DNA of 64,000 nt from CBDANZ01 sp965197865. Lineage in GTDB: Bacteria; Acidobacteriota; Vicinamibacteria; Vicinamibacterales; CAVVIG01. A program made the translations under genes and the position numbers. The notes under the pieces are model-generated. The model worked only from the letters and a program-made list of their open reading frames with translations. It had not been told where the DNA came from and ran no database searches. The stretch covers positions 569,313-633,312 of the forward strand of contig CBDANZ010000004.1 of the NCBI GenBank assembly GCA_965197865.1. Direction: 5' to 3'. Shown piece by piece: positions 44,501 to 52,935 of the stretch (its first letter is position 1; each line of letters opens with the position of its first letter).

Positions 44501-44638
44501 CTGAGCGCGGACATCTATAACCTGTTTAACGACGACGCGATCCTGGCCATGCAAACAACGTTCGGGTCACAGTATCGACGCCCCCAGCAGGTGATGAACG
44601 GGCGCTTGTTCAAGTTTGGCGTTCAATTCGACCTGTGA
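41567..44638 (+). CDS. TonB-dependent receptor with carboxypeptidase-like regulatory domain (Oar-like)
   Basis: 1023 residues from ATG 41567, with ribosome site AAGGAGG at 41553-41559. Signal peptide ends 'ALWAQ'. A CarboxypepD_reg-like domain (about 25-110: 'GGIAGTVTDTTGGVLPGVTV', 'GLFRMLGLPPGRYSVSFTLP') precedes a plug ('LEETVTVTGLAPVVDVQN', 'LTIDGMRYNNTFNNGGG') and a long barrel ending 'RLFKFGVQFDL'. These outer-membrane receptors take up large ligands using TonB energy. The ligand is unknown. It starts about 170 bases after the IS, so the IS could affect its expression. Confidence 0.92.
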   Translation: MDRRGIVGLLLVVGGILLAPTALWAQRATTGGIAGTVTDTTGGVLPGVTVEASSPALLQVRSVTSDAEGLFRMLGLPPGRYSVSFTLPGFSTFVRDGIDLSTGITAQVDGEMRVGALEETVTVTGLAPVVDVQNVITQNILSREVLDVLPTGKTVQGFAALTVGASLQGVGGNMHDVGGNRGEQFGSILIHGSHQLDGRLTIDGMRYNNTFNNGGGQARTYFPNQNAVQEVVIETTGVPAEQETGGVVQNSVLKDGGNLWTGNFVGGGTNKSLQSSNLSPYLENLGLEESSRVKKIWDWGGGVGGPILRDRLWFYYAHRDWGTQEFNAGQFYNKSPRNAAGQIVAYVPDLDMQGFSNIYNHDNSARLNWQAAQNHRISISHSVQKNCYCNFGSSGSPSRQSQWHFSPTYLAIGTWTYTASDRLLFEAGVASLKSVMSPQLAPAPAHGNGVLDTDLRITDLGTGFSFGGGSPSGSWASLTLNRKGNDFSQHNERFSVSYITGTHAFKAGVQTLFGIDDYPFVGNPKTPFEVRLFNGVPVRLRQWATPGGASHKMSNIGMFAQDQWTIDRVTLNIGLRVDRFIGHLPAQTRPGGLVVPELFTPETRNIVDLKDYTPRMGVAWDVFGDGRTAVKVSAGKYVAALAAEFMRPINPAESLVTNAYRPWADANMNFFPDCDLSNNAANGECGSQDNNLFGTVNQTRRYSDEVVKGWGNREYGWQTAFSVQHELRDGFGVTLGYFRTWYGNFSVIDNTFLTSADYDPFCVTAPVDSRLPGGGGYEICNGLGDIKPEMRGKVDQVVRLWQTSSERGLGNSFSSPAEVYNGVDLTFNARFGEGGLLQGGTNFGRVTRNCPGGIIPNNLPIFSAEAPVQHCATRPPFFQPQFKLAGIYPLPYDFDISATFQHLPGIGIGERRQQGSRFVSRSYTSAQIKPSLGRDLSSGPNGRYTVHLFEQDKYFEPRLIQLDVRLTKVLRLGRTRTRLSADIYNLFNDDAILAMQTTFGSQYRRPQQVMNGRLFKFGVQFDL

Positions 44639-44769
44639 GGAGACAATCAGGGGGGCAATGCCGAGTCGCTTCGGCAGAGTAAGAGAGGCCCCCGGGAACG
44701 TTGGCCTACGGGCCATCGTTCCCGGACCGGCCGTGACGCCGCATCATTCGTCCGCATCGTTTCCACAGA

Positions 44770-44806
44770 ACGGGGGCTCCCGGGTACGGACCGGGAGCCC
44801 CCGTTC
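44770..44806 (+). terminator. Strong hairpin downstream of the TonB receptor gene
   Basis: A perfect 15-base stem (44770-44784 with 44792-44806, core CGGGGGCTCCCGG) around the 7-base loop GTACGGA. No T-run follows, only 'CGCGTTTGCG', so it is either a terminator or an mRNA-stabilising structure. Confidence 0.6.
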
Positions 44807-44867
44807 GCGTTTGCGTTCGGTGACGGCGATGTGTTCGCCTCGGAACGTGCCGCACTCGCCCGGCTTC

Positions 44868-44978
44868 CACGACAACAACCCGCTCGCCGAGAACTTCCGG
44901 TACGGGCTCACGTATCTGCAGCCCTCACCGGTGATGAACGGGGGCTTGGTCAAGCTCGGCGACCACTTCGATTTCTGA
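44868..44978 (+). pseudogene. C-terminal remnant of a second TonB-dependent receptor
   Basis: The frame reads 'AENFRYGLTYLQPSPVMNGG' then 'LVKLGDHFDF' and stops at 44978. It parallels the end of the intact receptor ('QYRRPQQVMNGRLFKFGVQF'), as expected of a final barrel strand. The rest of the receptor is missing. Confidence 0.5.
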
Positions 44979-45438
44979 CATCGACAAGGGTTTGTCCGAG
45001 GAGGCCTTCTCGTCAGCTTCGTGAATTGTGAGGGTGCGCGTTCTTCGCGAGTACGCACGTTCCCACAGGCGTGTCTTGTTCGTTCGAGGACGGATCTGGT
45101 CGGCCGAGAGAGACAAGAACATCCTCGTGCCGGCGATCGCGGAACCGATCGGGTGTCACGAAGAGATGAGGGCCGGCGGCGACGAGACGCTTGCCTGGCG
45201 ACATTGCGCGGAAGACTCTCGCGATTGTCGCGCCACGCCCAGGCCTGAAGATCCACTACGAAGATCCACTACCATGAAGAGGGGCCAGAAAGTCTGGTGG
45301 CCGTGACCGATCGTGTTCGCTCTCATTGTCGTGCGTCTACAATCGGTTCAAAGGAAACCCACGACACGCGGACGTGGCGGGTGGGTTCTTGCGCCGGGAT
45401 TCGGGGCCATTGGAAACCCAATTTGCAAGGAGGGTGGG
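44979..45438. other. Spacer without recognisable genes
   Basis: About 460 bases. A 92-codon frame at 45028-45306 has no family features. A tandem 'GAAGATCCACTAC' pair occurs at about 45247-45272. The ribosome site of the next gene (AAGGAGGGTGGG) is at its end. Confidence 0.5.
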
Positions 45439-46596
45439 ATGCGTAACGACATTCGCGGTCTCGTCACCTCGTCTCTGTTGATCGCACTTGCCTTCTGGCT
45501 GATCAGTGCAGCGTCACCCGCGACGCAAGGACCGTACTATCCTCCGGCGGGTCAGTGGAGCCACAAAGCCCCCGCCGAAGTCGGCATGGACGCTTCCAAG
45601 CTACGCGATGCCATCGAGTTCATGAAAGCCCACGAAACCAGGAGACCGGCTCGAGACTTCTCGGCCCAGGAAAATATCTTTGGAAAGCTCCTCGCGTCGA
45701 TGCCGACGAGGCGCGCGGCCACCAATGGCCTGGTCATCCGTCAGGGCTATATCGTTGCTGAGTTCGGCGAGACGATGCGCCCAGATCCTGTGTACAGCGT
45801 GGCAAAGAGCATGCTTTCGACCGTTGCGGGGATCGCGCTCGACCGTGGCCTGATTTCCGATCTGGATGAGCCTGTCGCACGTTTAGTGAAAGACGGCGGA
45901 TACGATTCGCCTCACAACCGTCTGGTTACCTGGAGAAATCACCTGCAGCAAGAGTCGGAATGGGAAGGCGAAGTGTGGGGCAAAAAGTCCGACTTTGTCG
46001 GGGCGGAGGCCTTCGGCGCTGCCGAGAAGAAACCACGGGCGATTCGGGCGCCGGGCGCGGTCTACGAATACAACGACGTCCGCATCAATCGCTTTGCACT
46101 GTCGCTGCTGAGATTGTTCAGGAAGCCGCTTCCTGATGTTTTCTCGGACGAAGTGATGAATCCAATCGGCGCCTCGACGACGTGGAAGTGGGTGCCGTAC
46201 GCGAACTCCTATGTGGACGTTGACGGTATGCGGATGGCATCGGTGAGCGGGGGCACGCGCTGGGGCGGTGGCATCTGGATGAGCAGTCACGACATGGCAC
46301 GGTTCGGCCTGCTTTGGTTACGAGGTGGCAAGTGGGGCAATCGTCAGATTCTCTCGCCAGCCTACGTGAAGATGGCGGTGACGGCGAGTGCCCATGGTCC
46401 GGACTATGGCTTTCTGTGGTGGCTCAATACGCGGCAGGGACTGTGGGCAGGGTCGTCAGCGGCGGCATTCTCAGCCCGGGGCAACGGTGGCAACATCATC
46501 TTCGTCGATCCCAGTCACGATGTCGTGGTGGTGATGCGATGGAGCACGCAATCGTCCGAGAGTTTGAGGAGAATCGTTGACGCGATCACGAGCTGA
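45439..46596 (+). CDS. Secreted serine hydrolase (beta-lactamase / DD-peptidase class C fold)
   Basis: 385 residues from ATG 45439, after the ribosome site AAGGAGG. Signal peptide 'LLIALAFWLISAASPAT'. The catalytic SxxK is 'YSVAKSML', with the Tyr element around 'VYEYNDVRINRFALS'. 'GGGIWMSSHDMARFGLLWLR' and 'GFLWWLNTRQG' are typical of esterase/penicillin-binding-like serine hydrolases. A role in peptide or ester hydrolysis outside the cytoplasm is inferred; the substrate is unknown. Confidence 0.87.
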   Translation: MRNDIRGLVTSSLLIALAFWLISAASPATQGPYYPPAGQWSHKAPAEVGMDASKLRDAIEFMKAHETRRPARDFSAQENIFGKLLASMPTRRAATNGLVIRQGYIVAEFGETMRPDPVYSVAKSMLSTVAGIALDRGLISDLDEPVARLVKDGGYDSPHNRLVTWRNHLQQESEWEGEVWGKKSDFVGAEAFGAAEKKPRAIRAPGAVYEYNDVRINRFALSLLRLFRKPLPDVFSDEVMNPIGASTTWKWVPYANSYVDVDGMRMASVSGGTRWGGGIWMSSHDMARFGLLWLRGGKWGNRQILSPAYVKMAVTASAHGPDYGFLWWLNTRQGLWAGSSAAAFSARGNGGNIIFVDPSHDVVVVMRWSTQSSESLRRIVDAITS

Positions 46597-46872
46597 GAGA
46601 TTTCGAGGCTCTTGGGGCGGGTCGCTCGTTCGATTAGGGCGCCTCGCGTCGAGCTCTGCCCAGCCTTTTCGCGATCCAGCCGGCGCATCGACGAACGGCC
46701 GGCCCGCAGGCCGACGGCCCGCTCTCACTGGGAAGGGTTGGCCAACCCCGGCGATGATCGGAACGCTTCCGGCGGCCGACACGATTCGATCGCCGCGAGA
46801 CCGTCGTTTGCGACTGCGGGCCAGCGGCCGTTGAGATGCAATGAGGGCCGGTGTGTCCAGACGAGACACTCG

Positions 46873-49191
46873 ATGATTCGCGCCGGCGCCAGCCTCCTCA
46901 TCTTCGGCATCCTTTTGGCCCGACCCGGTGAGGCCGGCCAGCGGGCCGCCTCATTCGCCTCGCTCGTATCACAAACGGCGCCGGCGGAAGCATTGGAGCT
47001 CCCGTTCACGTTTGACGGCCCCCCGGCCCCAGTGCCTCCAGAGGTGATCGCTCGCGACGCGGTGGGCCGCGCGACCATTCGCGCCGTGCGTCTCACGGCG
47101 CCGATTCGGGTTGACGGACGACTCGACGAGGCTGTCTACGCGAGCGTGCCGCCTATTTCGGATTTCATCCAGACGGAGCCGCTGGAGGGCTCGCCGGCGA
47201 CCGAGAAGACCGAGCTGTGGGTGCTCTTCGACCACAACAACGTGTACGTCGTCGCCCGCTGCTGGGAGAGCCATCCGGAGCGGATGGTCGTCAACGAGAT
47301 GCGGCGAGATAGTCTGAACATCGTGCAGAACGAAAATGTTGCGTTTGCGTTCGATACCTTCTATGACGGGCGGAGCAGCGTCTTGTTCGAAATGAACCCC
47401 CTTGGCGGTCGGATCGATGGCCAGGTGACCAATGAGCGCCAGATCAACTTGGATTGGAATCCGGTCTGGGACCTCAAGGTCGGGCGGTTCGAGGGCGGCT
47501 GGACGTTGGAAGCCGCCATCCCGTTCAAGTCGCTTCGCTACCGGCCTGGACGCGCGCAGATTTGGGGGTTCAATGCCCGGCGCATGAACCGCTGGAAAAA
47601 CGAGGTATCGTTCCTGACGCGCATTCCGGCTTCCCTAGGTGCAGGTGGACACTTCAGGTCATCGCTGATGGCGACGGTGGTGGGATTGGAAGCACCGTCG
47701 GGCGTGAGAAATCTCGAGATCAAGCCGTACGCGATCTCGGACCTGACGAGCGATCTCACCGCCAGCCCGACGATTTCCAACGATCTGGGCGGAGATGTTG
47801 GGGTCGATGTGAAGTACGGCCTGACGCCGAACCTGACGGCCGACTTCACCTACAACACTGATTTTGCACAGGTCGAGGCCGACGAGCAGCAGGTCAATCT
47901 CACGCGGTTCAGCCTGTTTTTTCCGGAGAAGCGCGAATTCTTTCTCGAGAATCAGGGCACCTTCGCGTTTGGCGGCGCCGCGACCAGTGGGCGGAGTGCG
48001 GGCGCGGGGGACACGCCGATTCTGTTCTACAGTCGGCGAATTGGTCTCCATGAGGGGCGGGCGGCGCCAATCCAGGCCGGCGGGCGCCTGACGGGCCGAC
48101 TCGGTCGGTTCAGTCTCGGCGTGTTGAACATTCAGTCCAGCGATGAGCCGCGATCGGGGGCGCGAGAGACGAGTTTCTCGGTTGTGCGAGTCAAACGCGA
48201 CATCCTGCGCCGGAGCAGCATCGGGGCGCTGTTCACCAGGCGGTCAGTCGGCCAGGGCGGCGACGGGGCCAATGACGCGTACGGCGTGGATGGGACGTTT
48301 GCCTTCTTTGACAACCTGGCTATCAATACGTACTGGGCGCGGACGCGTACCGCCGGCTTGTCGGGTCAGGATACCAGCTATCGTGCGCACCTGGATTACA
48401 GGGGGGATCGGTACGGCGCCCGACTCGAGCGCCTCGTCGTGGGTGACCACTTCAACCCGGAAGTGGGGTTTGTGCGACGTGACGACATGCGCAAGAGTTT
48501 CGCCCGATTCCGGTTCAGCCCGCGCCCACGGTCGATGCAGTCGATCCGCAAACTCTCGTGGATCGGATCGCTGGTATATGTCGAGAATGGCGCCGGCCTC
48601 CTGGAGACCCGGGACCGGGACGCCGAGTTCGACATCGAGTTCCAAAACAGCGATAGGTTCATTGTCGCTTATCGCGACACCTACGAATTTCTCACGCACC
48701 CGTTCCCTATCGCGCCCGGAGTCACCCTGCCCGTGGGGAGCTACGACTATGCGAGCGTGCGAACCCGCTTCAACTTTGGCCAGCAGCGAAAGATCTCCGC
48801 CAACATTTCGGCGGAGTACGGCACCTTCTACAGCGGCCATAAGACGACTATTGGCCTCAGCAGAGGCCGGATGAACATCAGGCCCCAACTCTCGATCGAG
48901 CCCAGCATGTCAGTCAACTGGGTGAATCTGGCGGAGGGCGCCTTCACGACCAGCTTGGTCGGGTCGCGGGTCACCTACACGATGACGCCGCTGATGTTCG
49001 TGAGCGCGCTGCTGCAGTACAACTCCAGCAGCCATGCGGTGGCCGCCAACGTGCGCCTGCGGTGGGAATATCGGCCGGGCAGCGAGCTGTTCGTCGTGTT
49101 CAACGAACAGCGAGACACGCTGGCGCGCCAGTTTCCGGCGCTCGCGAATCGGGTGGTCATCGTCAAGATTAATCGCTTGGTCAGGTTTTGA
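46873..49191 (+). CDS. DUF5916 outer-membrane protein with CBM9-like N-terminal domain
   Basis: 772 residues from ATG 46873, with signal peptide 'GASLLIFGILLARPGEAGQ'. A carbohydrate-binding-like domain (about 55-235: 'IRVDGRLDEAVYASVPPISD', 'LWVLFDHNNVYVVARCW', 'GGWTLEAAIPFKSLRYRPG') is followed by the DUF5916 barrel ('LTADFTYNTDFAQVEADEQQ', 'FFPEKREFFLENQGTFAFG'). Function unknown; such proteins accompany TonB systems in Acidobacteriota and Bacteroidota. Sequence before 46873 is open but uncharacteristic. Confidence 0.86.
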   Translation: MIRAGASLLIFGILLARPGEAGQRAASFASLVSQTAPAEALELPFTFDGPPAPVPPEVIARDAVGRATIRAVRLTAPIRVDGRLDEAVYASVPPISDFIQTEPLEGSPATEKTELWVLFDHNNVYVVARCWESHPERMVVNEMRRDSLNIVQNENVAFAFDTFYDGRSSVLFEMNPLGGRIDGQVTNERQINLDWNPVWDLKVGRFEGGWTLEAAIPFKSLRYRPGRAQIWGFNARRMNRWKNEVSFLTRIPASLGAGGHFRSSLMATVVGLEAPSGVRNLEIKPYAISDLTSDLTASPTISNDLGGDVGVDVKYGLTPNLTADFTYNTDFAQVEADEQQVNLTRFSLFFPEKREFFLENQGTFAFGGAATSGRSAGAGDTPILFYSRRIGLHEGRAAPIQAGGRLTGRLGRFSLGVLNIQSSDEPRSGARETSFSVVRVKRDILRRSSIGALFTRRSVGQGGDGANDAYGVDGTFAFFDNLAINTYWARTRTAGLSGQDTSYRAHLDYRGDRYGARLERLVVGDHFNPEVGFVRRDDMRKSFARFRFSPRPRSMQSIRKLSWIGSLVYVENGAGLLETRDRDAEFDIEFQNSDRFIVAYRDTYEFLTHPFPIAPGVTLPVGSYDYASVRTRFNFGQQRKISANISAEYGTFYSGHKTTIGLSRGRMNIRPQLSIEPSMSVNWVNLAEGAFTTSLVGSRVTYTMTPLMFVSALLQYNSSSHAVAANVRLRWEYRPGSELFVVFNEQRDTLARQFPALANRVVIVKINRLVRF

Positions 49192-49520
49192 CGACTTTGT
49201 GTGCGCCGTGAAGCGGCGCGTTCGCCGTGGGATGAGACGAGCCACGGCGATCACACGCTGCGCAAGGGGAACCGCACGCGGGAAATTCCGTACGTACGGT
49301 TGGACCAGGGGCCGCTGGCTCGCGCGTGTCCGCACGGGGCGGGCCGGGGTCTACTCTCAGTGGCCGCGACCACGGGGCTCGCTCCCACGCTGAACGGGTG
49401 ACGGACCATCGAGGTCCGCTAGCAATGGCGCTGTGTTAAGATCGGGCGCTTTCAGAGGAGCGTCTTGACTGCATGTCGTACGCCGCCCGCATCAGAGCTG
49501 TCGGCGTGGGAGTGGGTGTT
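49192..49520. other. Spacer without recognisable genes
   Basis: About 330 bases between two co-directional genes. I see no coding, RNA or repeat signal beyond a GGGAGTGGG stretch in front of the next start. Confidence 0.5.
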
Positions 49521-51575
49521 ATGAAAGGCATAAAGGTGTGGTTCGTTTTCGGCGTGCTGATCGCAGCCGTGGCTCCCTCTTTGGAGGCCCGTGTCGTTCG
49601 CCTCGTGGTAGAGCAGACGCGCCCGTTCGCCGACGGCAAGAGGTTCGGCGATGTGGGGCCGTTCGTACGCCTCGAGGGCACGGTCCATCTGGAAGTGGAT
49701 CCGCTCGATTCATTGAACGCGGAGATTGTCGACCTCGACAAGGCCCCGCGCAACGGGAGCGGGCGGGTAGAATTCAGCGCGCGTTTCGTGATCATCAAGC
49801 CTGCCGACATGAAGCGGGGTAATCAGAAGATCCTCTACGGGATCAACAATCGCGGCAATAGCATCGAGCTCCTCTTTCATCAGTTTCCGTTCCTGCCAGA
49901 CCAGGTGGAATCGAGTGACGGCCTTATCTTCAGACTCGGCTTCACGTTCGTGGACGTCGGGTGGGCGGGGGACATCATCAGCGAGGGTCAGCGGCTCGGC
50001 GCAAGTCTGCCTGTGGCCGTGGGGGCCGACGGTCGCCCAATCGAAGGGTTGATCCGAATCGAATACGGCGCTGTAACCGGTTACACCGTTCCGTTGAAAG
50101 GCAACTCACGGTTCCGCAGTTATGAGGCGGCAGACACGAACACGCCAGCGTCGACGCTGACGGTCCGTGACTCGATTGACGGTGTCAGAGCGGTGGTGCC
50201 GTCGGACCGCTGGGCGTTCGGCCGGTGCTCCACCGGGCAGGAGTCTCTCGCCCCCACGACCCTGGATCTCTGCATCTTCGATGGGTTCCAGCGAGACAGG
50301 ATTTATGAGCTGGTCTACCCGGCCAAGAACCCGTTGGTCATGGGCCTGGGGTATGCGGTGACGCGCGACGTCGGATCGTTCCTGCGCCATGCGCTCGCGG
50401 ACGACGCAGGCACCCCGAATCCGTTGGCTGTCGATGCGACGAGCGTCGGGATCCGCCGTGTCTACGCGACCGGCACGTCTTCGACCGGCATGTACCTGCG
50501 CGAGTTCCTGTATCTCGGGTTCAATGAGGACGAGTCACACCGGAAGGTGTTCGATGCCGTCCGCATTGGCATTCCAGGCACCCATCGCTTGTTCGCCAAC
50601 ACTCGGTTCTCGGATCCAAACATCTATTCCGGCCAGGACCAACATCACGATTTTCTAGCCAATTCGTATCCGCCGCTGACGTATGCCGTCACCACCGATC
50701 CGGTCTCCGGTATTCGCGACGGTATTCTGAAACGTCCGACTACCGATCCGCTGTTGATTCAGGTCGACACGTCCAACGAGTTCTGGCAGATGAACAGTTC
50801 GTTGAACGTGCACGACGGCCGCGGCGGACCAGTGCCCGTGCCGGCCAACGTGCGCATGTACTTTCTCTCGGGCCATGGGCATCTCGGTGCAGCTGGTGTT
50901 GCGCAGATCCCGACCGCCAAGGGCAGATGCGAATATCCGACGAACAGTGCCCGCAGCTACAATCCGGTCTTCCGAGCGCTGCTGGTCGCACTCGACGACT
51001 GGGCGGATCGAGGAATTGAGCCGCCGAAGAACCGGTATCCCGATGTGCAGAGCGGTACGCTGGTTACGCTGCGGGAGGCGGCCCGTGCGTTCCCGGCCAT
51101 CCCGGGCGTGAAGTTCCCGACCGTCGTAAACGAACTGCAGCTGCTGAACTACGGACCGACGTTTGGGCCCACGGGCGGAATATTGACCGAACTGCCGCCG
51201 TTACGGCGCGGCAGGTATGAGGTGCGGGTGCCCAAGCCGGACCGTGACGGAGTTGATCTCGGGGGAGTTCGAACGGTCGACATCGCCGTCCCCGTCGGCA
51301 CCAGCACAGGCTGGAACTTGCGCGCGGCTGGTCCGAGAGGGGCCGACCTCTGCGGGCTGAACGGATCGTTCTTTCCGTTTGCGAGGACAAAGGCTCAGCG
51401 GCTTGCTAATCGCGATCCTCGACCGTCGCTCGAGGAACGCTACGCCGATCGCGCCAGCTTCGTGATAGCGGTCGACCAAGCGGCCGGCCGCCTGGTGCAG
51501 GAACGGTTCATGCTTGAGGAGGACGCGCAGACGATAGTCAAGATCGCCGCCACGAGCAGCCTCCTGGAACCTTGA
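49521..51575 (+). CDS. Secreted alpha/beta hydrolase-domain protein (Abhydrolase_10 type)
   Basis: 684 residues from ATG 49521, with signal peptide 'VWFVFGVLIAAVAPSLEA'. Features include 'RPFADGKRFGDVGPFVRLEG', 'LYGINNRGN', and a nucleophile-like elbow 'GTSSTGMYLREFLYLGFNED', as in large proteins labelled alpha/beta hydrolase domain. 'LLIQVDTSNEFWQMNSSLNV' and 'FLSGHGHLGA' would place acid and His regions. An ester or amide substrate in the periplasm is likely; no specific reaction can be given. Confidence 0.8.
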   Translation: MKGIKVWFVFGVLIAAVAPSLEARVVRLVVEQTRPFADGKRFGDVGPFVRLEGTVHLEVDPLDSLNAEIVDLDKAPRNGSGRVEFSARFVIIKPADMKRGNQKILYGINNRGNSIELLFHQFPFLPDQVESSDGLIFRLGFTFVDVGWAGDIISEGQRLGASLPVAVGADGRPIEGLIRIEYGAVTGYTVPLKGNSRFRSYEAADTNTPASTLTVRDSIDGVRAVVPSDRWAFGRCSTGQESLAPTTLDLCIFDGFQRDRIYELVYPAKNPLVMGLGYAVTRDVGSFLRHALADDAGTPNPLAVDATSVGIRRVYATGTSSTGMYLREFLYLGFNEDESHRKVFDAVRIGIPGTHRLFANTRFSDPNIYSGQDQHHDFLANSYPPLTYAVTTDPVSGIRDGILKRPTTDPLLIQVDTSNEFWQMNSSLNVHDGRGGPVPVPANVRMYFLSGHGHLGAAGVAQIPTAKGRCEYPTNSARSYNPVFRALLVALDDWADRGIEPPKNRYPDVQSGTLVTLREAARAFPAIPGVKFPTVVNELQLLNYGPTFGPTGGILTELPPLRRGRYEVRVPKPDRDGVDLGGVRTVDIAVPVGTSTGWNLRAAGPRGADLCGLNGSFFPFARTKAQRLANRDPRPSLEERYADRASFVIAVDQAAGRLVQERFMLEEDAQTIVKIAATSSLLEP

Positions 51576-51791
51576 CGGCTCATCCGTGCTCACCTGCTCG
51601 ACGATAGCGAAGGACCGGCTCTCTACTCTGGCTGACCGCGGCACAGGACTCGCGTCCTGCTCCCGCGACCAACGACGATCGCTCGCTCGTTTTCTCGATT
51701 CCGATATCCATTTTCAACGACCGTGTGGTGGGACGTGAGGATAGACAATGTGTTACGATTCATCACATTTGTTTCCCTCAGGAGGATGTTG

Positions 51792-52808
51792 ATGTCCTTG
51801 CGCTTCAACGGTTGGGGTCATGGTGCGCGGCGCGCGGGGTTGGTCCGCAACCTATCCGGCTGTTGCTCGCTAGCCGCGGCATTATTCGCCTGGACGATAG
51901 GCGGCTCGTTGTCGGTGACCGTGCACGCCGGGCAGTCGCGAGCAGTGAACGGAGGCGTGTACACCGACCAGCAGGCAGAACGCGGCGAGGCGATGTACAT
52001 GGAACAGTGCTCGGCCTGCCATGGCCAGGCGCTGCAAGGCGATCTCGCCCCCCCTCTGGCAGGAGACGATTTCATCGCGACGGTGGGCAAGGAACCACTG
52101 TCGGAGCTCGTCAACAAGATCCTAAACACGATGCCCGCGGACGACCCTGGCCAGCTCAGTCGGCAGCAAGCCGCCGATATCGTCGCCTATGTACTCCAGG
52201 TTGGTGAGTTCGCCTCGGGAAGTGCCGAGCTGAGCTCAGACGAGGCCGCGTTGAAGCAGATTACCTGGCCCGAGGGGGCCCTTGCACCTCCGGCGCCGAT
52301 CGCGTCCACTGCGGCGCAGGCGCTTTTGTCGCAGCCCCTTGGGAACATGGCCCAATTAATGCGCGGCATCCTTTTTCCCAGTTCGAATTTGATCTTTAAT
52401 GTCCAGGGGCAAGATCCAAGCACCCCGAAGGCGGGTTACGAGCCCTCGAGCACAGCCTCTTTCTCTTGGGCCGATTGGGGAGCCGGTATTTATTCAGGGT
52501 GGGAACTTGTCGACTATGCCGCCGTGGCTCTTGCCGATTCCGCGCCGCTCATGTTAACGCCTCGCCGATGCGAGAACGGCAAGCCCGCGCCAGTGGAGCG
52601 TGAGGATTGGGTGAGGTTCACCCAGGAACTCGCCGAGGCTGGAAGGGCTGCCTACAGAGCATCACAGTCCAGGAATCAAGACGCGGTGAGTGAGGTCACC
52701 GGTCAGATCGCCGACGCGTGCCTGAACTGCCACCAGGTCTATCGCGACAAGCCTCCTGGAAATAACCCTGCCGACCCGTCTAATAAAGCAGCTCGATGTG
52801 TCCCCTGA
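51792..52808 (+). CDS. Di-heme cytochrome c: class I domain fused to a cytochrome c'-like domain
   Basis: 338 residues from ATG 51792, spaced 6 bases from GGAGG (51781-51785). A signal peptide precedes an N-terminal class I cytochrome c (heme motif 'CSACH', axial Met probably in 'ILNTMPADD'). The C-terminal part is helical ('WVRFTQELAEAGRAAYRASQ') and ends with a second heme site 'CLNCHQVYRDK', the placement seen in class II cytochromes c'/c556. Likely a periplasmic electron carrier for the nearby dehydrogenase-type proteins. Confidence 0.85.
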   Translation: MSLRFNGWGHGARRAGLVRNLSGCCSLAAALFAWTIGGSLSVTVHAGQSRAVNGGVYTDQQAERGEAMYMEQCSACHGQALQGDLAPPLAGDDFIATVGKEPLSELVNKILNTMPADDPGQLSRQQAADIVAYVLQVGEFASGSAELSSDEAALKQITWPEGALAPPAPIASTAAQALLSQPLGNMAQLMRGILFPSSNLIFNVQGQDPSTPKAGYEPSSTASFSWADWGAGIYSGWELVDYAAVALADSAPLMLTPRRCENGKPAPVEREDWVRFTQELAEAGRAAYRASQSRNQDAVSEVTGQIADACLNCHQVYRDKPPGNNPADPSNKAARCVP

Positions 52809-52935
52809 ACGCGCCATTCTGTCGGAACTGGAATCCGCAAGGGGTGATTGAGCCCGCCTGTCCCCATCGATGTACATGAACCCTTACGTCGGGGACGTGG
52901 CGAAGGGAGAACGCCGCCCGCGTCGCAGCCGCGCG

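Noticed and set aside
45028..45306. A 92-codon frame in the spacer after the TonB receptor
   Set aside because: No ribosome site, no family features, and a tandem repeat near its end; probably non-coding.
46612..46872. An 87-codon N-terminal extension of the DUF5916 protein
   Set aside because: It is Arg/Pro/Ser-rich and precedes a good signal peptide that starts at 46873.
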